Shown here: positions 33,586 through 43,649 of the stretch, piece by piece
Layout of the letters: each line of letters opens with the position of its first letter
Position numbering within the stretch: position 1 is the stretch's first letter
NCBI GenBank assembly: GCA_021847485.1
Contig: JAJZRA010000007.1
Span: forward strand, 1-55,245
DNA length: 55,245 bases
Source of the DNA: a bacterium
Lineage (GTDB): Bacteria > Elusimicrobiota > Elusimicrobia > Elusimicrobiales > UBA9959
Direction of reading: 5' to 3'
Position numbers and translations under genes: made by a program
The notes under the pieces: model-generated
Seen by the model: the letters and a program-made list of their open reading frames with translations, nothing else
Database searches by the model: none
What the model was told of the DNA's origin: nothing

Positions 33586-34962
33586 ATGCCTTTAGGGACC
33601 CTGACGCTGCTGCTGCTGACGGCCGCCACCGCGGCCCCCGCCCGGGCCGAGCCGCCGGCGAAGGTCATAGAGCGGGCCAAGAGCTGCGTGGTCGGCATAG
33701 AGCGCACCACGCTGCTGCCCATCAACGGAGAGAAGGCCGGCCGGGCGCGCGCCACCGGCTTCATAGCCGACCTGAAGGCCGGCATCGTCGCCACCAACCG
33801 GCACGTGACCGGCACCAGCCCCGCCAGGTACAAGGTCTCGTTCAGGGACGGCTCCACCGCCACGGCCAGGCTGCTCTACTACGACCCCTTCGACGACTTC
33901 GCCTTCCTGAAGGTCTCCACCGCCGCCTTCGGCCCCGGTCTCTCGCAGGCCGTCTTCGCCGCGCAGGGCCTGCTGGCCGAAGGCTCGGAGGTCTTCCTCG
34001 TAGGCAGCAACGAAGGCTACGAATATTCGGTCAAGACCGGCAGAGTGGTCAACCTGGCCGTCCATAAGCCGCCGCGGCATACGCTCGAGATCCAGACCTC
34101 CTTCGACAGGACCGGCGGCTCCAGCGGCAGCCCCGTCTTCGACGGGAAGGGCCGCGTGGTCGCGCTGCACAGCCTCGGCTCCGACACCTCAAGTTTCGAG
34201 ATCCCCGCCGCCTACCTGCAGGACGCCCTCTACATGCTGCGTTCGGGCCGCCAGCCCAAGCGCGGAGAACCCTGGTTCAAGGCCAAGCCGGTACGCCTCC
34301 AGGAAGCCCTGAAGGAACTGAAGCTGCCGCCGGAAGCCGCCGGCAGGATACTGCGGGCCAGGCCGGGCACGAAGCGCCTGCTCATGGTCGAGAAGGCCCT
34401 GCCGCCTTCCGGCCTGCGGACCGGCGACGTCATCATAACGGCCGGAGGCGCCCCGGTAGGCGACGATTCCTACCTGCTGGACAAGATCCTCGACGGGGCC
34501 GCCGGCGGGGAAGCGGAGCTGGAGGTCCTGCGCGCCGGAAAACTGCTGACCGTCAAGACCGCCGTAGCCGACGCGCAGGCGCTGAAGGTGACCCGCTTCC
34601 TGGTCTTCAGCGGCGGCGTCTTCGAACCGGTCACCCCGGAGCTGCGTTTGGAGACCGGGGCCGGAGGAGCCGGCGCGGTCATGCTGCGGGCGGAGCGCGG
34701 CTCCCCCCTCTACAGGCCGAAAAGCGGGCGGCTGCTGTTCACCGAGCTGAACGGCGCCCCGATCCCGGACCTGGCCGCTTTCGAAAAAGCCGCCCTCGCG
34801 GCGCGGGACGGGAGCACCGTCCGTTACGTGGCGCTGGGGCTGGACGGCCGCGACCGCTCGCCGGCGGCCGGCTGGTTCACGGCGGACCTGAAGTTCTGGC
34901 CGCTGAAGGCCTACGCCTGGTCGCAGGCCGCGCTCGACTGGGAAGTGACGCCGCTGCCCTGA
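33586..34962 (+). CDS. Secreted trypsin-like (S1C, Nma111-like) serine protease with PDZ domain
   Basis: The 458-residue protein begins with a signal peptide (LTLLLLTAATAAPARA). The chymotrypsin-fold triad is visible: H73 in ATNRHV, D104 in DPFDDFAF and S180 in GGSSGSPVFD. The variant GGSSGSPV and the TNRHV block recall the Nma111/DEG7 branch of HtrA proteases rather than DegP, whose motif is GNSGGP. Residues about 255-330 form a PDZ-like domain (SGLRTGDVIITAGGAPV), and a second, degenerate one may follow (about 370-440). The ATG abuts the T-run of a terminator and has no Shine-Dalgarno sequence. It is probably a periplasmic quality-control protease. Confidence 0.85.
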   Translation: MPLGTLTLLLLTAATAAPARAEPPAKVIERAKSCVVGIERTTLLPINGEKAGRARATGFIADLKAGIVATNRHVTGTSPARYKVSFRDGSTATARLLYYDPFDDFAFLKVSTAAFGPGLSQAVFAAQGLLAEGSEVFLVGSNEGYEYSVKTGRVVNLAVHKPPRHTLEIQTSFDRTGGSSGSPVFDGKGRVVALHSLGSDTSSFEIPAAYLQDALYMLRSGRQPKRGEPWFKAKPVRLQEALKELKLPPEAAGRILRARPGTKRLLMVEKALPPSGLRTGDVIITAGGAPVGDDSYLLDKILDGAAGGEAELEVLRAGKLLTVKTAVADAQALKVTRFLVFSGGVFEPVTPELRLETGAGGAGAVMLRAERGSPLYRPKSGRLLFTELNGAPIPDLAAFEKAALAARDGSTVRYVALGLDGRDRSPAAGWFTADLKFWPLKAYAWSQAALDWEVTPLP

Positions 34963-34970
34963 CGTTTTAT

Positions 34971-35567
34971 ATGATCCCCTTCATGAGCGATAACACCGCG
35001 GTTTACACTGTCATGGCGCTCGCGGCGGCAGCGGCGGCCTTAGCGGCCCGCCAACTGCTGCGCGGCGCCCCGGCGGACAGCGCTCCGGCCGGCGGGAGGG
35101 CGCGGGAGAAGTTCGGCCCGAACGTGCGCCTGCGGGACCTCTACCGCCTGGCCGTGAAGCTGGAGGAGGACGGCGCCGCCTTCTACCTGCGGCTGGCGGA
35201 AAAGGCCAGGGACCCGGAGGCCGGGAAGCTCTGCGCCCGCCTGGCCGAAGCCGAGACGGGGCACCGCGCCCTTTTCCTGGCCAGGCTGGAACGCTGGCGC
35301 GACCTGCCGCCGAACAGGGCGGAGTGGCCGGCCCTCCTGGCGAAGGCCAGGGCGGAGGGCTTCTTCGCCGACCCGCCCGCCGACGGGGCCGCGGAAGAGG
35401 AAATGGCCGCCTACGCCATAAGGCAGGAGCGCCTCAGCGCGGATTTCTACCGGATGTTCGAGGAAGCCTTCCCGGACGCGTGGAAGAAAGAGAAGCTGCG
35501 GGACCTGGCGGACCAGGAGCTCGCGCACGAGTCCCAGCTCCGCGCCGCCTACCCCGGAGTAAAATAG
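34971..35567 (+). CDS. Membrane-anchored ferritin-like (rubrerythrin-type) protein
   Basis: The 198-residue protein has one N-terminal hydrophobic segment (about 12-30) followed by a four-helix ferritin-like domain. Candidate di-iron ligands are in LEEDGAAFY, EAETGHRALF (E-x2-H), RQERLSADFY and DQELAHESQLR (E-x2-H). This matches the COG1633-type rubrerythrin-related family, here without the rubredoxin domain. It may handle iron or peroxide at the membrane. Translation could start at 34971 or at a second ATG at 34983; neither has a ribosome site. It follows the protease gene after 8 nt. Confidence 0.8.
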   Translation: MIPFMSDNTAVYTVMALAAAAAALAARQLLRGAPADSAPAGGRAREKFGPNVRLRDLYRLAVKLEEDGAAFYLRLAEKARDPEAGKLCARLAEAETGHRALFLARLERWRDLPPNRAEWPALLAKARAEGFFADPPADGAAEEEMAAYAIRQERLSADFYRMFEEAFPDAWKKEKLRDLADQELAHESQLRAAYPGVK

Positions 35568-37067
35568 CTAGTGCCGGAAGTGCCTGATCCCGGCGAAGAG
35601 CATCGCCGCGCCGCGCGCGTCGCACAGCGCGGCGCATTCGGCGTCGTCCTGCCAGCCGCCGGGCTGGATGACGGCCGTTACCCCGCCCGCCAGCGCCGCC
35701 TGCAGGCTCTTCAGCGGCAGGGCCGCGTCGGCGGCCATCACCAGCGGGCCTCGCCCGCCGAGCACCGATCTCCGCTCCTTCATCTTCCAGACGGCGCCGC
35801 GCACGGCGTCGTAGGTGGAGCTTTCCGCCGCGCTTACCGCGACGACCGTGCCGCCCTCGGCCAGCGCCGCGCAGTAGGTCTTGGCGTACTTGGCGGTCTT
35901 CCAGGCCAGCAGGAGCGAGCGCGCCTCGTCGTCGGTGGGCCGGCGGCGGGTGACGCAGGCCGGCTCGCCGGAGAGCGGCAGGTTGTCCTTGGCCTCTATC
36001 AGCACGCCGCCCGCCACCGAACGCAGCTCCACCTCGCGCGGGGACAGCACCGGCGCGCCCAGTTCCAGCAGCCGCAGCCCTTCCTTGGCGCGCAGCAGGC
36101 GCAGCGCCTCCGGCGCGTAGGCGGGGGCCACCACGGTCTCGATGAAGGCGCCGGCCAGCAGGGCGGCCGCCGCGGCGTCCACCTGCCTGTTGAAGGCGGC
36201 GGTCCCGCCCACCGCGCCGTACGGGTCGGCGGCGAGCGCGCCGCGCAGGCATTCGGCCGGCGAGCCGGCCAGGCAGACGCCGGCCGGGCGCGCGTGCTTG
36301 ACCACCGCGCAGACCGGCTCCTCGAACTCCAGCGCCAGCTCGAAGGCGGCGTCGAGGTCGAGGTAATGGTTCAGGTTGAAGCCCCCGCCGGCCAGGACGC
36401 GGGCGGCGTTGAGGCCGCGCGGCCGGGCGCCGGCGAGGGCGTAGAAGGCGGCCTTCTGATGGCGGTTCTCGCCGTATTCCAGGTCGGAGACCTTGCGCAG
36501 GCTCATGACGACCTCGTCGCCGAGCAGCGCCCCGGTCTCGGAAAGGTACTGGGCCACGGTGGCGTCGTAGGCGGCCAGGTACTGCCAGGCCTTGGCGGCG
36601 AGCCGGCGCTTCACGGCCGGCTCCAGGCCGCCGGCGTCCCGGAGCGCGGCGAGCACGGGAGCGTAGTCGTCCGGGGAACGGACGGAGATCACGTTCTCGA
36701 AGTCCCGGGCGGCGGCGCGCAGGACGGCGGAGTTGGCCTGGTCCAGGTAGCCCGAGAGTTCCGCGGGCGAAAAATCCTCTTGAGCGACGAGGCGGGCTAT
36801 GGGGTAGAGGTCGGCGGCTACGACGAGGAACCGCGGCAGCTCCACGCCGTTCTCGGAGACCGCGGGGAAGCGTCCGGAAAGGGCCTTCAGTACCGCCGAA
36901 GGCACGGGAGGAGAGAAGCGCACCTCCTCGGCCTCGATGCCGGCCTCGGCCAGCAGCTTCCAGGTGGAGCCCGAAGCGTAGAGCTCGAAGCCGAGCTCTT
37001 CCAGACCGCGGGCGAAGTCCTCGATCCCGGTCTTGTCGTGAACGCTTAAATAGGCGGTCTTGTCCAT
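35568..37067 (-). CDS. purH: Strongly diverged PurH-like protein (AICAR transformylase/IMP cyclohydrolase)
   Basis: The 499-residue protein is collinear with bifunctional PurH from LSVHDKTGIEDFARGLEELG to the invariant C-terminal RHFRH. Retained: YGENRHQKAAFY, the K257-H258 pair, VIQPGGWQDD. Lost: the MGS-domain block DGRVKTLHPKVHGG is replaced by a segment around SGRFPAVSENG, GGPTMVRSAA is QANSAVLRAA, KHANPCG is KHARPAG, the GIGAGQMSR block is AVSAAESST, and SDAFFPFRD is ADAALPLKS. The frame is intact and long, so it is not an obvious pseudogene. Whether it still catalyses the last two steps of IMP synthesis is doubtful. A hairpin and tandem repeat lie just upstream. Confidence 0.85.
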   Translation of the reverse strand: MDKTAYLSVHDKTGIEDFARGLEELGFELYASGSTWKLLAEAGIEAEEVRFSPPVPSAVLKALSGRFPAVSENGVELPRFLVVAADLYPIARLVAQEDFSPAELSGYLDQANSAVLRAAARDFENVISVRSPDDYAPVLAALRDAGGLEPAVKRRLAAKAWQYLAAYDATVAQYLSETGALLGDEVVMSLRKVSDLEYGENRHQKAAFYALAGARPRGLNAARVLAGGGFNLNHYLDLDAAFELALEFEEPVCAVVKHARPAGVCLAGSPAECLRGALAADPYGAVGGTAAFNRQVDAAAAALLAGAFIETVVAPAYAPEALRLLRAKEGLRLLELGAPVLSPREVELRSVAGGVLIEAKDNLPLSGEPACVTRRRPTDDEARSLLLAWKTAKYAKTYCAALAEGGTVVAVSAAESSTYDAVRGAVWKMKERRSVLGGRGPLVMAADAALPLKSLQAALAGGVTAVIQPGGWQDDAECAALCDARGAAMLFAGIRHFRH

Positions 37068-37076
37068 TAGTTAGTA

Positions 37077-37126
37077 TTATGGTGACACACAACTTAATTC
37101 ACCAATTAAGTTGTGTGTCACCATAA
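37077..37126. repeat. 23-bp perfect inverted repeat upstream of purH
   Basis: The arm at 37077-37099 is the exact reverse complement of 37104-37126, with the 4-nt loop CACC. It starts 10 nt from the purH start codon, so in purH mRNA it would form a very stable hairpin or, if transcription starts inside it, lie at the 5' end. The core GGTGACACACAACTTAATT looks like a REP/RAYT-type element. Confidence 0.85.
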
Positions 37127-37168
37127 ATACGTAATTCACCAATTAAGTTGTGTGTCACCATAAATACG
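37095..37168. repeat. Two perfect tandem copies of a 37-nt repeat
   Basis: Positions 37095-37131 and 37132-37168 are identical and directly adjacent, beginning TAATTCACCAATTAAG and ending CCATAAATACG. Each copy contains one arm of the inverted repeat. The AT-rich block contrasts sharply with its GC-rich surroundings, suggesting an inserted and then partly duplicated element. Confidence 0.88.
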
Positions 37169-37255
37169 CCCGCGGCCCCCCTCCACCGCCTTCGGCGGCG
37201 GAGCCTCCCCTCCCCAACGGGCGCTCGGGGGTCCTCCCCCCGGCGCGCCACGGGC

Positions 37256-39669
<2,414 letters not shown>

Positions 39670-39737
39670 AAGTTCAAGGACCTTGGGCTATATAATACTA
39701 TATTTGACGACGGGTCGGGAACGCGGCGCCCGCCGCG

Positions 39738-39766
39738 TTGCCTTGCCCCCGTTTCTTTGGTAGACT
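39738..39766 (+). promoter_or_regulatory. Predicted promoter of the slipin gene
   Basis: TTGCCT (39738-39743) and the extended -10 TGG-TAGACT (hexamer 39761-39766) are 17 nt apart. The slipin start at 39810 has a GGAGG ribosome site. Confidence 0.4.
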
Positions 39767-39809
39767 CTAGGCAGGGACCGGCCCCCCGGGCCGGAATGGA
39801 GGCAGAACA

Positions 39810-40559
39810 ATGAGCATGGTACCGCTGATAATCATCGCAGTCATAGTCCTTTTCGCGAGCATCAAAGTGCTCAACGAATACGAGCGCGGCGTGGTGCTGA
39901 CGCTGGGCCGCTTCAGCGGGGTCAAGGGCCCCGGCCTGATAATCCTGATCCCGGGCATCCAGCAGATGTTCCGCATCAGCACGCGCGTCGTGGTGCTGGA
40001 CGTCCCGCCGCAGGACATCATCACCCGCGACAACATCTCGGTCAAGGTCAACGCGGTGGTCTACTTCCGCGTCGTCAACCCGCAGTCCGCGATCCTGAAC
40101 GTCGAGAACTTCATGTACGCGACCTCGCAGCTCTCGCAGACCACGCTCCGGAGCGTGCTCGGCCAGCAGGAGCTCGACGACCTCCTCTCCAACCGCGACA
40201 AGATCAACCAGAACCTGCAGCAGATCCTGGACCTGCACACCGAGCCGTGGGGCATCAAGGTGTCCAGCGTCGAGGTGAAGAACGTGGACATCCCCTCCGA
40301 CATGCAGCGCGCGATAGCGCGCCAGGCCGAGGCCGAGCGCGAGCGCCGCGCCAAGATCATCCACGCGGACGGCGAGTTCCAGGCCTCGCAGAAGCTGGCC
40401 GACGCCGCCGAGATCATCGGCAAGCAGCCCGCGGCCATCCAGCTGCGCTACCTGCAGACGCTCACCGAGATAGCCACCGAGAAGAACTCCACCACGATCT
40501 TCCCGGTGCCTATAGACCTGATCCAGATGTTCATGAAGAAGAACCAGCCCCAGGCCTGA
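39810..40559 (+). CDS. Slipin (stomatin/prohibitin, SPFH-domain membrane protein)
   Basis: The 249-residue protein has one N-terminal membrane segment (about 2-18) followed by an SPFH domain: [59 protein letters not shown] and a coiled C-terminal part. Slipins form oligomers in membrane microdomains. The usual nfeD partner is absent here. A strong terminator follows. Confidence 0.93.
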   Translation: MSMVPLIIIAVIVLFASIKVLNEYERGVVLTLGRFSGVKGPGLIILIPGIQQMFRISTRVVVLDVPPQDIITRDNISVKVNAVVYFRVVNPQSAILNVENFMYATSQLSQTTLRSVLGQQELDDLLSNRDKINQNLQQILDLHTEPWGIKVSSVEVKNVDIPSDMQRAIARQAEAERERRAKIIHADGEFQASQKLADAAEIIGKQPAAIQLRYLQTLTEIATEKNSTTIFPVPIDLIQMFMKKNQPQA

Positions 40560-40576
40560 CGCCTGCCGGCAGGAAC

Positions 40577-40609
40577 GACGGGGACGGCCGGGCCGTCCCC
40601 GTCCTTTTT
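40577..40609 (+). terminator. Intrinsic terminator after the slipin gene
   Basis: GACGGGGACGG/CCGTCCCCGTC (40577-40587 with 40593-40603) is followed by C and T5. The hemW start is at 40624. Confidence 0.85.
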
Positions 40610-40623
40610 CCGCCGGCCGCCCT

Positions 40624-41715
40624 ATGCGCGGTCTCTACGTACACGTCCCCTTCTGCCGCTCCAAGTGCGGCTACTGCGACTTCGCCTCAGAGGCGGGGCG
40701 CGGGGAGCTCGTCCCCGCCTACCTCGACGCCCTGGCCGCCGAGGCCGGCCGCTACCGCGCCCTCGAAGGAGGTTTCGATACGCTCTACGTCGGGGGCGGC
40801 ACCCCCTCCCTGCTCTCCCCGGCGCAGCTGGAAAGGCTGGTCTCGGTCATCTCCGGGCTGACCGGCCCCGTCGCCGACCTGAAGGAGGCCACTTTCGAGG
40901 CCAACCCGGAAAGCCTCACCTCCGAAAAAGCCGTCCTGCTGCGCAAGGCCGGTTTCGGCCGCGCCAGCCTGGGCCTGCAGGCCTGCCAGGACCGGCTGCT
41001 GGAGGCGCTCGGGCGTCCGCACCGCTGCGCCGACTTCCTGCGCGCCTACGGGGCCCTGCGGGAGGCCGGCTTCGACAACGTCAGCGCGGACCTGATGACC
41101 GGCCTGCCGGGACAGACCGCCGAGGATTTCGACGATTCGCTGCGGACCCTGCTGGAGCTGCGTCCCGAGCACGTCTCGTTCTACGCGCTTGAGGTGCACG
41201 AGGGCACCGCCTTCGGCGCGGCGGGCGTGAAGGAGGCCCCGGACGAAGCGGCGGAGATGTACGAGCGCGGCTCCGCGGCGCTGGAAGCCGCGGGGCTGGC
41301 GCGCTACGAGATCTCGAATTTCGCCAGGCCGGGCAGGGAGTCGCTGCACAACCTGAATTACTGGGACCAGGGCGAATATCTCGGCCTGGGCCCGGCGGCG
41401 GCCTCCTACCTGGACGGCGAGCGCCGAGCGAACGCCCCCGGCCTGGACGCTTACCTGGCGGCCGCCGCCGCAGGCGCCCCGCTCCCACCGCAGTACTCGG
41501 AAAGGCTGGAAGGCCGGGCCGCGAAGGCGGAGCGGATCATGCTCGGCCTGCGCAAGTCCGCAGGAATTGAACTCTCTGACGATATATTTATAGAATTTGG
41601 CGGTGAGATAGGCCGCCTCCTCGAGGCGGGCCTGGTCGAGAAGGAGGCCGGCCGCCTGAGAATAAGGCCGGAGAAGCTTTACCTGGCCAACGCCGTTTTC
41701 CGGGAATTCGTCTGA
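40624..41715 (+). CDS. hemW: Radical SAM protein HemW
   Basis: The 363-residue protein has the HemW radical SAM cluster motif HVPFCRSKCGYCDF (C11, C15, C18), then LYVGGGTPSLL, a NPESLT substrate loop, SLGLQACQ and DLMTGLPGQT. HemW is a heme chaperone related to coproporphyrinogen III oxidase HemN. No strong ribosome site is visible, the ATG being 15 nt from the terminator T-run. Confidence 0.92.
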   Translation: MRGLYVHVPFCRSKCGYCDFASEAGRGELVPAYLDALAAEAGRYRALEGGFDTLYVGGGTPSLLSPAQLERLVSVISGLTGPVADLKEATFEANPESLTSEKAVLLRKAGFGRASLGLQACQDRLLEALGRPHRCADFLRAYGALREAGFDNVSADLMTGLPGQTAEDFDDSLRTLLELRPEHVSFYALEVHEGTAFGAAGVKEAPDEAAEMYERGSAALEAAGLARYEISNFARPGRESLHNLNYWDQGEYLGLGPAAASYLDGERRANAPGLDAYLAAAAAGAPLPPQYSERLEGRAAKAERIMLGLRKSAGIELSDDIFIEFGGEIGRLLEAGLVEKEAGRLRIRPEKLYLANAVFREFV

Positions 41716-41722
41716 ACTAAAA

Positions 41723-42013
41723 ATGCCGGTCCCAAGATTCTGGATAAGAAAGGACAGGGAGCAGTACTTCCTGATGGGCGTGATCATAACCTGCGCCATA
41801 GGCGGCTTCGTCTCCTCCTACTGGCACTTCTCGGACCGCCTCAACGTCCGCAAGGACATAAAGATAAACGTCAAGCTTTCCACCGAGCAGCAGCAGAAGA
41901 CCCTGCGCGAGACGCAGTACGCCGCCCCCAAGCTCAGGGTCGGGTCCACGGTCTACTACCGCATAGGCGAGGAGACGCGGCCTTCCGTGCCGCGGCTGGG
42001 CGAGGATGAATAA
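41723..42013 (+). CDS. Small single-pass membrane protein of unknown function
   Basis: The 96-residue protein has a basic N-terminus (PRFWIRKDREQY), one membrane segment (about 17-33) and a charged C-terminal part (KDIKINVKLSTEQQQKTLRE). It resembles no family I know. It overlaps the next gene by 8 nt and follows hemW by 7 nt, so the three are probably one transcript. Confidence 0.7.
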   Translation: MPVPRFWIRKDREQYFLMGVIITCAIGGFVSSYWHFSDRLNVRKDIKINVKLSTEQQQKTLRETQYAAPKLRVGSTVYYRIGEETRPSVPRLGEDE

Positions 42014-42635
42014 GGCCCTGGCCGCCCTGCTGCTGGCCCTGGCCTGCGCCGCGCCGCTGGCCGGAACGGCCCGCGCCCAGGCCGACACGCCGCGCGAGGA
42101 GCAGTCCTTCGACTATTCCCCCCGCTCCGGCGAGGCGGTCCCCGTCCTGCCGAAGGCCGTGGCCGAGACCACCTACGAGGACGCGGAGATCATAAACCAC
42201 CCGGTCTACGGGACGATAATGCTCTCCAAGTCCCGCTGGAAGAACTGGGTAGGCCGCGCCGTCTACCTCGTCATCGTCAACGTGGCCCTGCTGGTGGTCA
42301 TCCTCTCCTTTTCCAAGACGGAAGAATACAACCTGGTGATAGACTACGTGCTTTGCGGCGCCAGCATGACGGTGTCCTTCTGGACGCTCCTCTGCGCGGT
42401 GCTGCTGATGCAGCTGCGTTCCTACGCCTGGGCCTACGTCGCCCCGGCGGGGCTGGCCACCTGGGCGGTAGGCCACCTCGTGCTGATGAAGGTAAAGAAG
42501 TACGACGTCTCGCTGACGGAGCTGAAGGAATCCTACCAGAAGCTGCGCGCCGCCCCCCGGGAGGACGCGCGCCTGGCCTCGGTCGACGGCTCGCCCGGCG
42601 ACTGGCCGAACGAGGACTTCATCCGCAGACGCTGA
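42006..42635 (+). CDS. Exported multi-pass membrane protein of unknown function
   Basis: The 209-residue protein starts with a signal peptide (MNKALAALLLALACAAPLAG). A short soluble stretch contains EDAEIINHPVYGTIMLSKSR, followed by three membrane segments (about 82-100, 110-135, 138-160) and a charged cytoplasmic tail. No family is recognised. Its close overlap with the preceding small membrane protein suggests the two act together. Confidence 0.7.
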   Translation: MNKALAALLLALACAAPLAGTARAQADTPREEQSFDYSPRSGEAVPVLPKAVAETTYEDAEIINHPVYGTIMLSKSRWKNWVGRAVYLVIVNVALLVVILSFSKTEEYNLVIDYVLCGASMTVSFWTLLCAVLLMQLRSYAWAYVAPAGLATWAVGHLVLMKVKKYDVSLTELKESYQKLRAAPREDARLASVDGSPGDWPNEDFIRRR

Positions 42636-42675
42636 AAAAAAGAGTAAGGGCCGCACGAGCGGCCCTTACTCTTTC
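42636..42675. terminator. Bidirectional terminator between the hemW group and the surface operon
   Basis: An extended stem AAAGAGTAAGGGCCGC/GCGGCCCTTACTCTTT with the loop ACGA is flanked by A-rich and T-rich ends, so it can stop transcription from both convergent operons. Confidence 0.9.
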
Positions 42676-42693
42676 CCGGCCCGCGCGGCCGGT

Positions 42694-43623
42694 TCAAAAC
42701 TGCATCCAGAAACCGAAGCGGTGCACGCTGCCCAGGTCCCCGAAGGGCAGGAAGGCGTAGTCCACCCCCAGCCCCGACACCTTCACCCCGAAGCCCAGGC
42801 TCAGGCCCACCGCCGCGCCCAGGTTGGCCGTGTCGTAGCCGGACTTGTAGCCGCCGCGCAGCGCGAAGGCCTTGCGGAACCAGTACTCCGCGCCCACCGA
42901 CGGGTAGAACTTCTCGTCCTGCAGGTATTCGCTCACTTCCGCCGTCAGGTTGAGCTGCGGCGAGGCCTTATAGAGCGCGCCGGTGCGGATATTGAGCGGC
43001 AGCGGGTCGGCCTCCTCGTCGAACTTCATTTTGGTCCCGAGGTTCTGCACCGCCAGCGAAAGGCGAAGCTTCCCGGTGGCGCGGTAGATAGCGCCGGCGT
43101 CCACGGCCGCCGCGAAAGCGGTCTTATCGTCGATAGCAGACCGGATGAACTTCACCGAGAAGCCGCCGTCCAGCCGCGGCAGCGACTCCGGCATGACGTC
43201 GGCCTTGGCTACGGCCAGCGTCAGGGCCAGGTCGCTGGAGCCGAAAGTGCCAAGCTCCGGCACGGCGCCGGCGTAGTCGTTCAGGCCCCGCCTGCCTATG
43301 CCGCCTACCGTCATGAAGGTCAGCCCGAGGCCCACGCGGCGCCCCCCGGCGTACCCGGCGTAGGACACGTTGCCGGTCTTAGCGTCCTGCAGGTAGGTGC
43401 TGAAGTCGGCCGCCGCCTCCTGCGCGTCGAACTGCGCGAGGCCGGCCGGGTTCACGAAGACCGCGCCGGAATCGTCGGCCAGGGCGCTGAAGGCGCCGCC
43501 CATGGCGACCGCCCGCGGGCTCATGGCCGCCTTCAGGAACGGAGCCGCCGTGGTGCCGGCCCCCGAAGCCCAGGCCGCGGCCGGCAGGGCCAGCGCCAGG
43601 AAGGTGATAAGTGTTCTCTTCAT
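42694..43623 (-). CDS. PorV/PorQ-family outer-membrane protein
   Basis: The ATG at 43623 begins a signal peptide (MKRTLITFLALALPAAAWA), giving 309 residues. The mature N-terminus AAPFLKAAMSPRAVAMGGAF followed by NPAGLAQ is the hallmark of the PorV/PorQ and UPF0164 beta-barrel family. The C-terminus ends in FGFWMQF, a typical outer-membrane barrel end with terminal F. PorV carries substrates of the type IX secretion system in Bacteroidota. Here it directly follows (26-nt gap) the giant surface protein with a C-terminal FlgD-like domain, suggesting a secretion or anchoring partnership. Confidence 0.85.
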   Translation of the reverse strand: MKRTLITFLALALPAAAWASGAGTTAAPFLKAAMSPRAVAMGGAFSALADDSGAVFVNPAGLAQFDAQEAAADFSTYLQDAKTGNVSYAGYAGGRRVGLGLTFMTVGGIGRRGLNDYAGAVPELGTFGSSDLALTLAVAKADVMPESLPRLDGGFSVKFIRSAIDDKTAFAAAVDAGAIYRATGKLRLSLAVQNLGTKMKFDEEADPLPLNIRTGALYKASPQLNLTAEVSEYLQDEKFYPSVGAEYWFRKAFALRGGYKSGYDTANLGAAVGLSLGFGVKVSGLGVDYAFLPFGDLGSVHRFGFWMQF

Positions 43624-43649
43624 AATTCGCCTCTTTGCTCCGCTCCGGG

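Noticed and set aside
37095-37168. CRISPR-like direct repeats.
   Set aside because: There are only two copies, directly adjacent without a spacer, and no cas genes are present.
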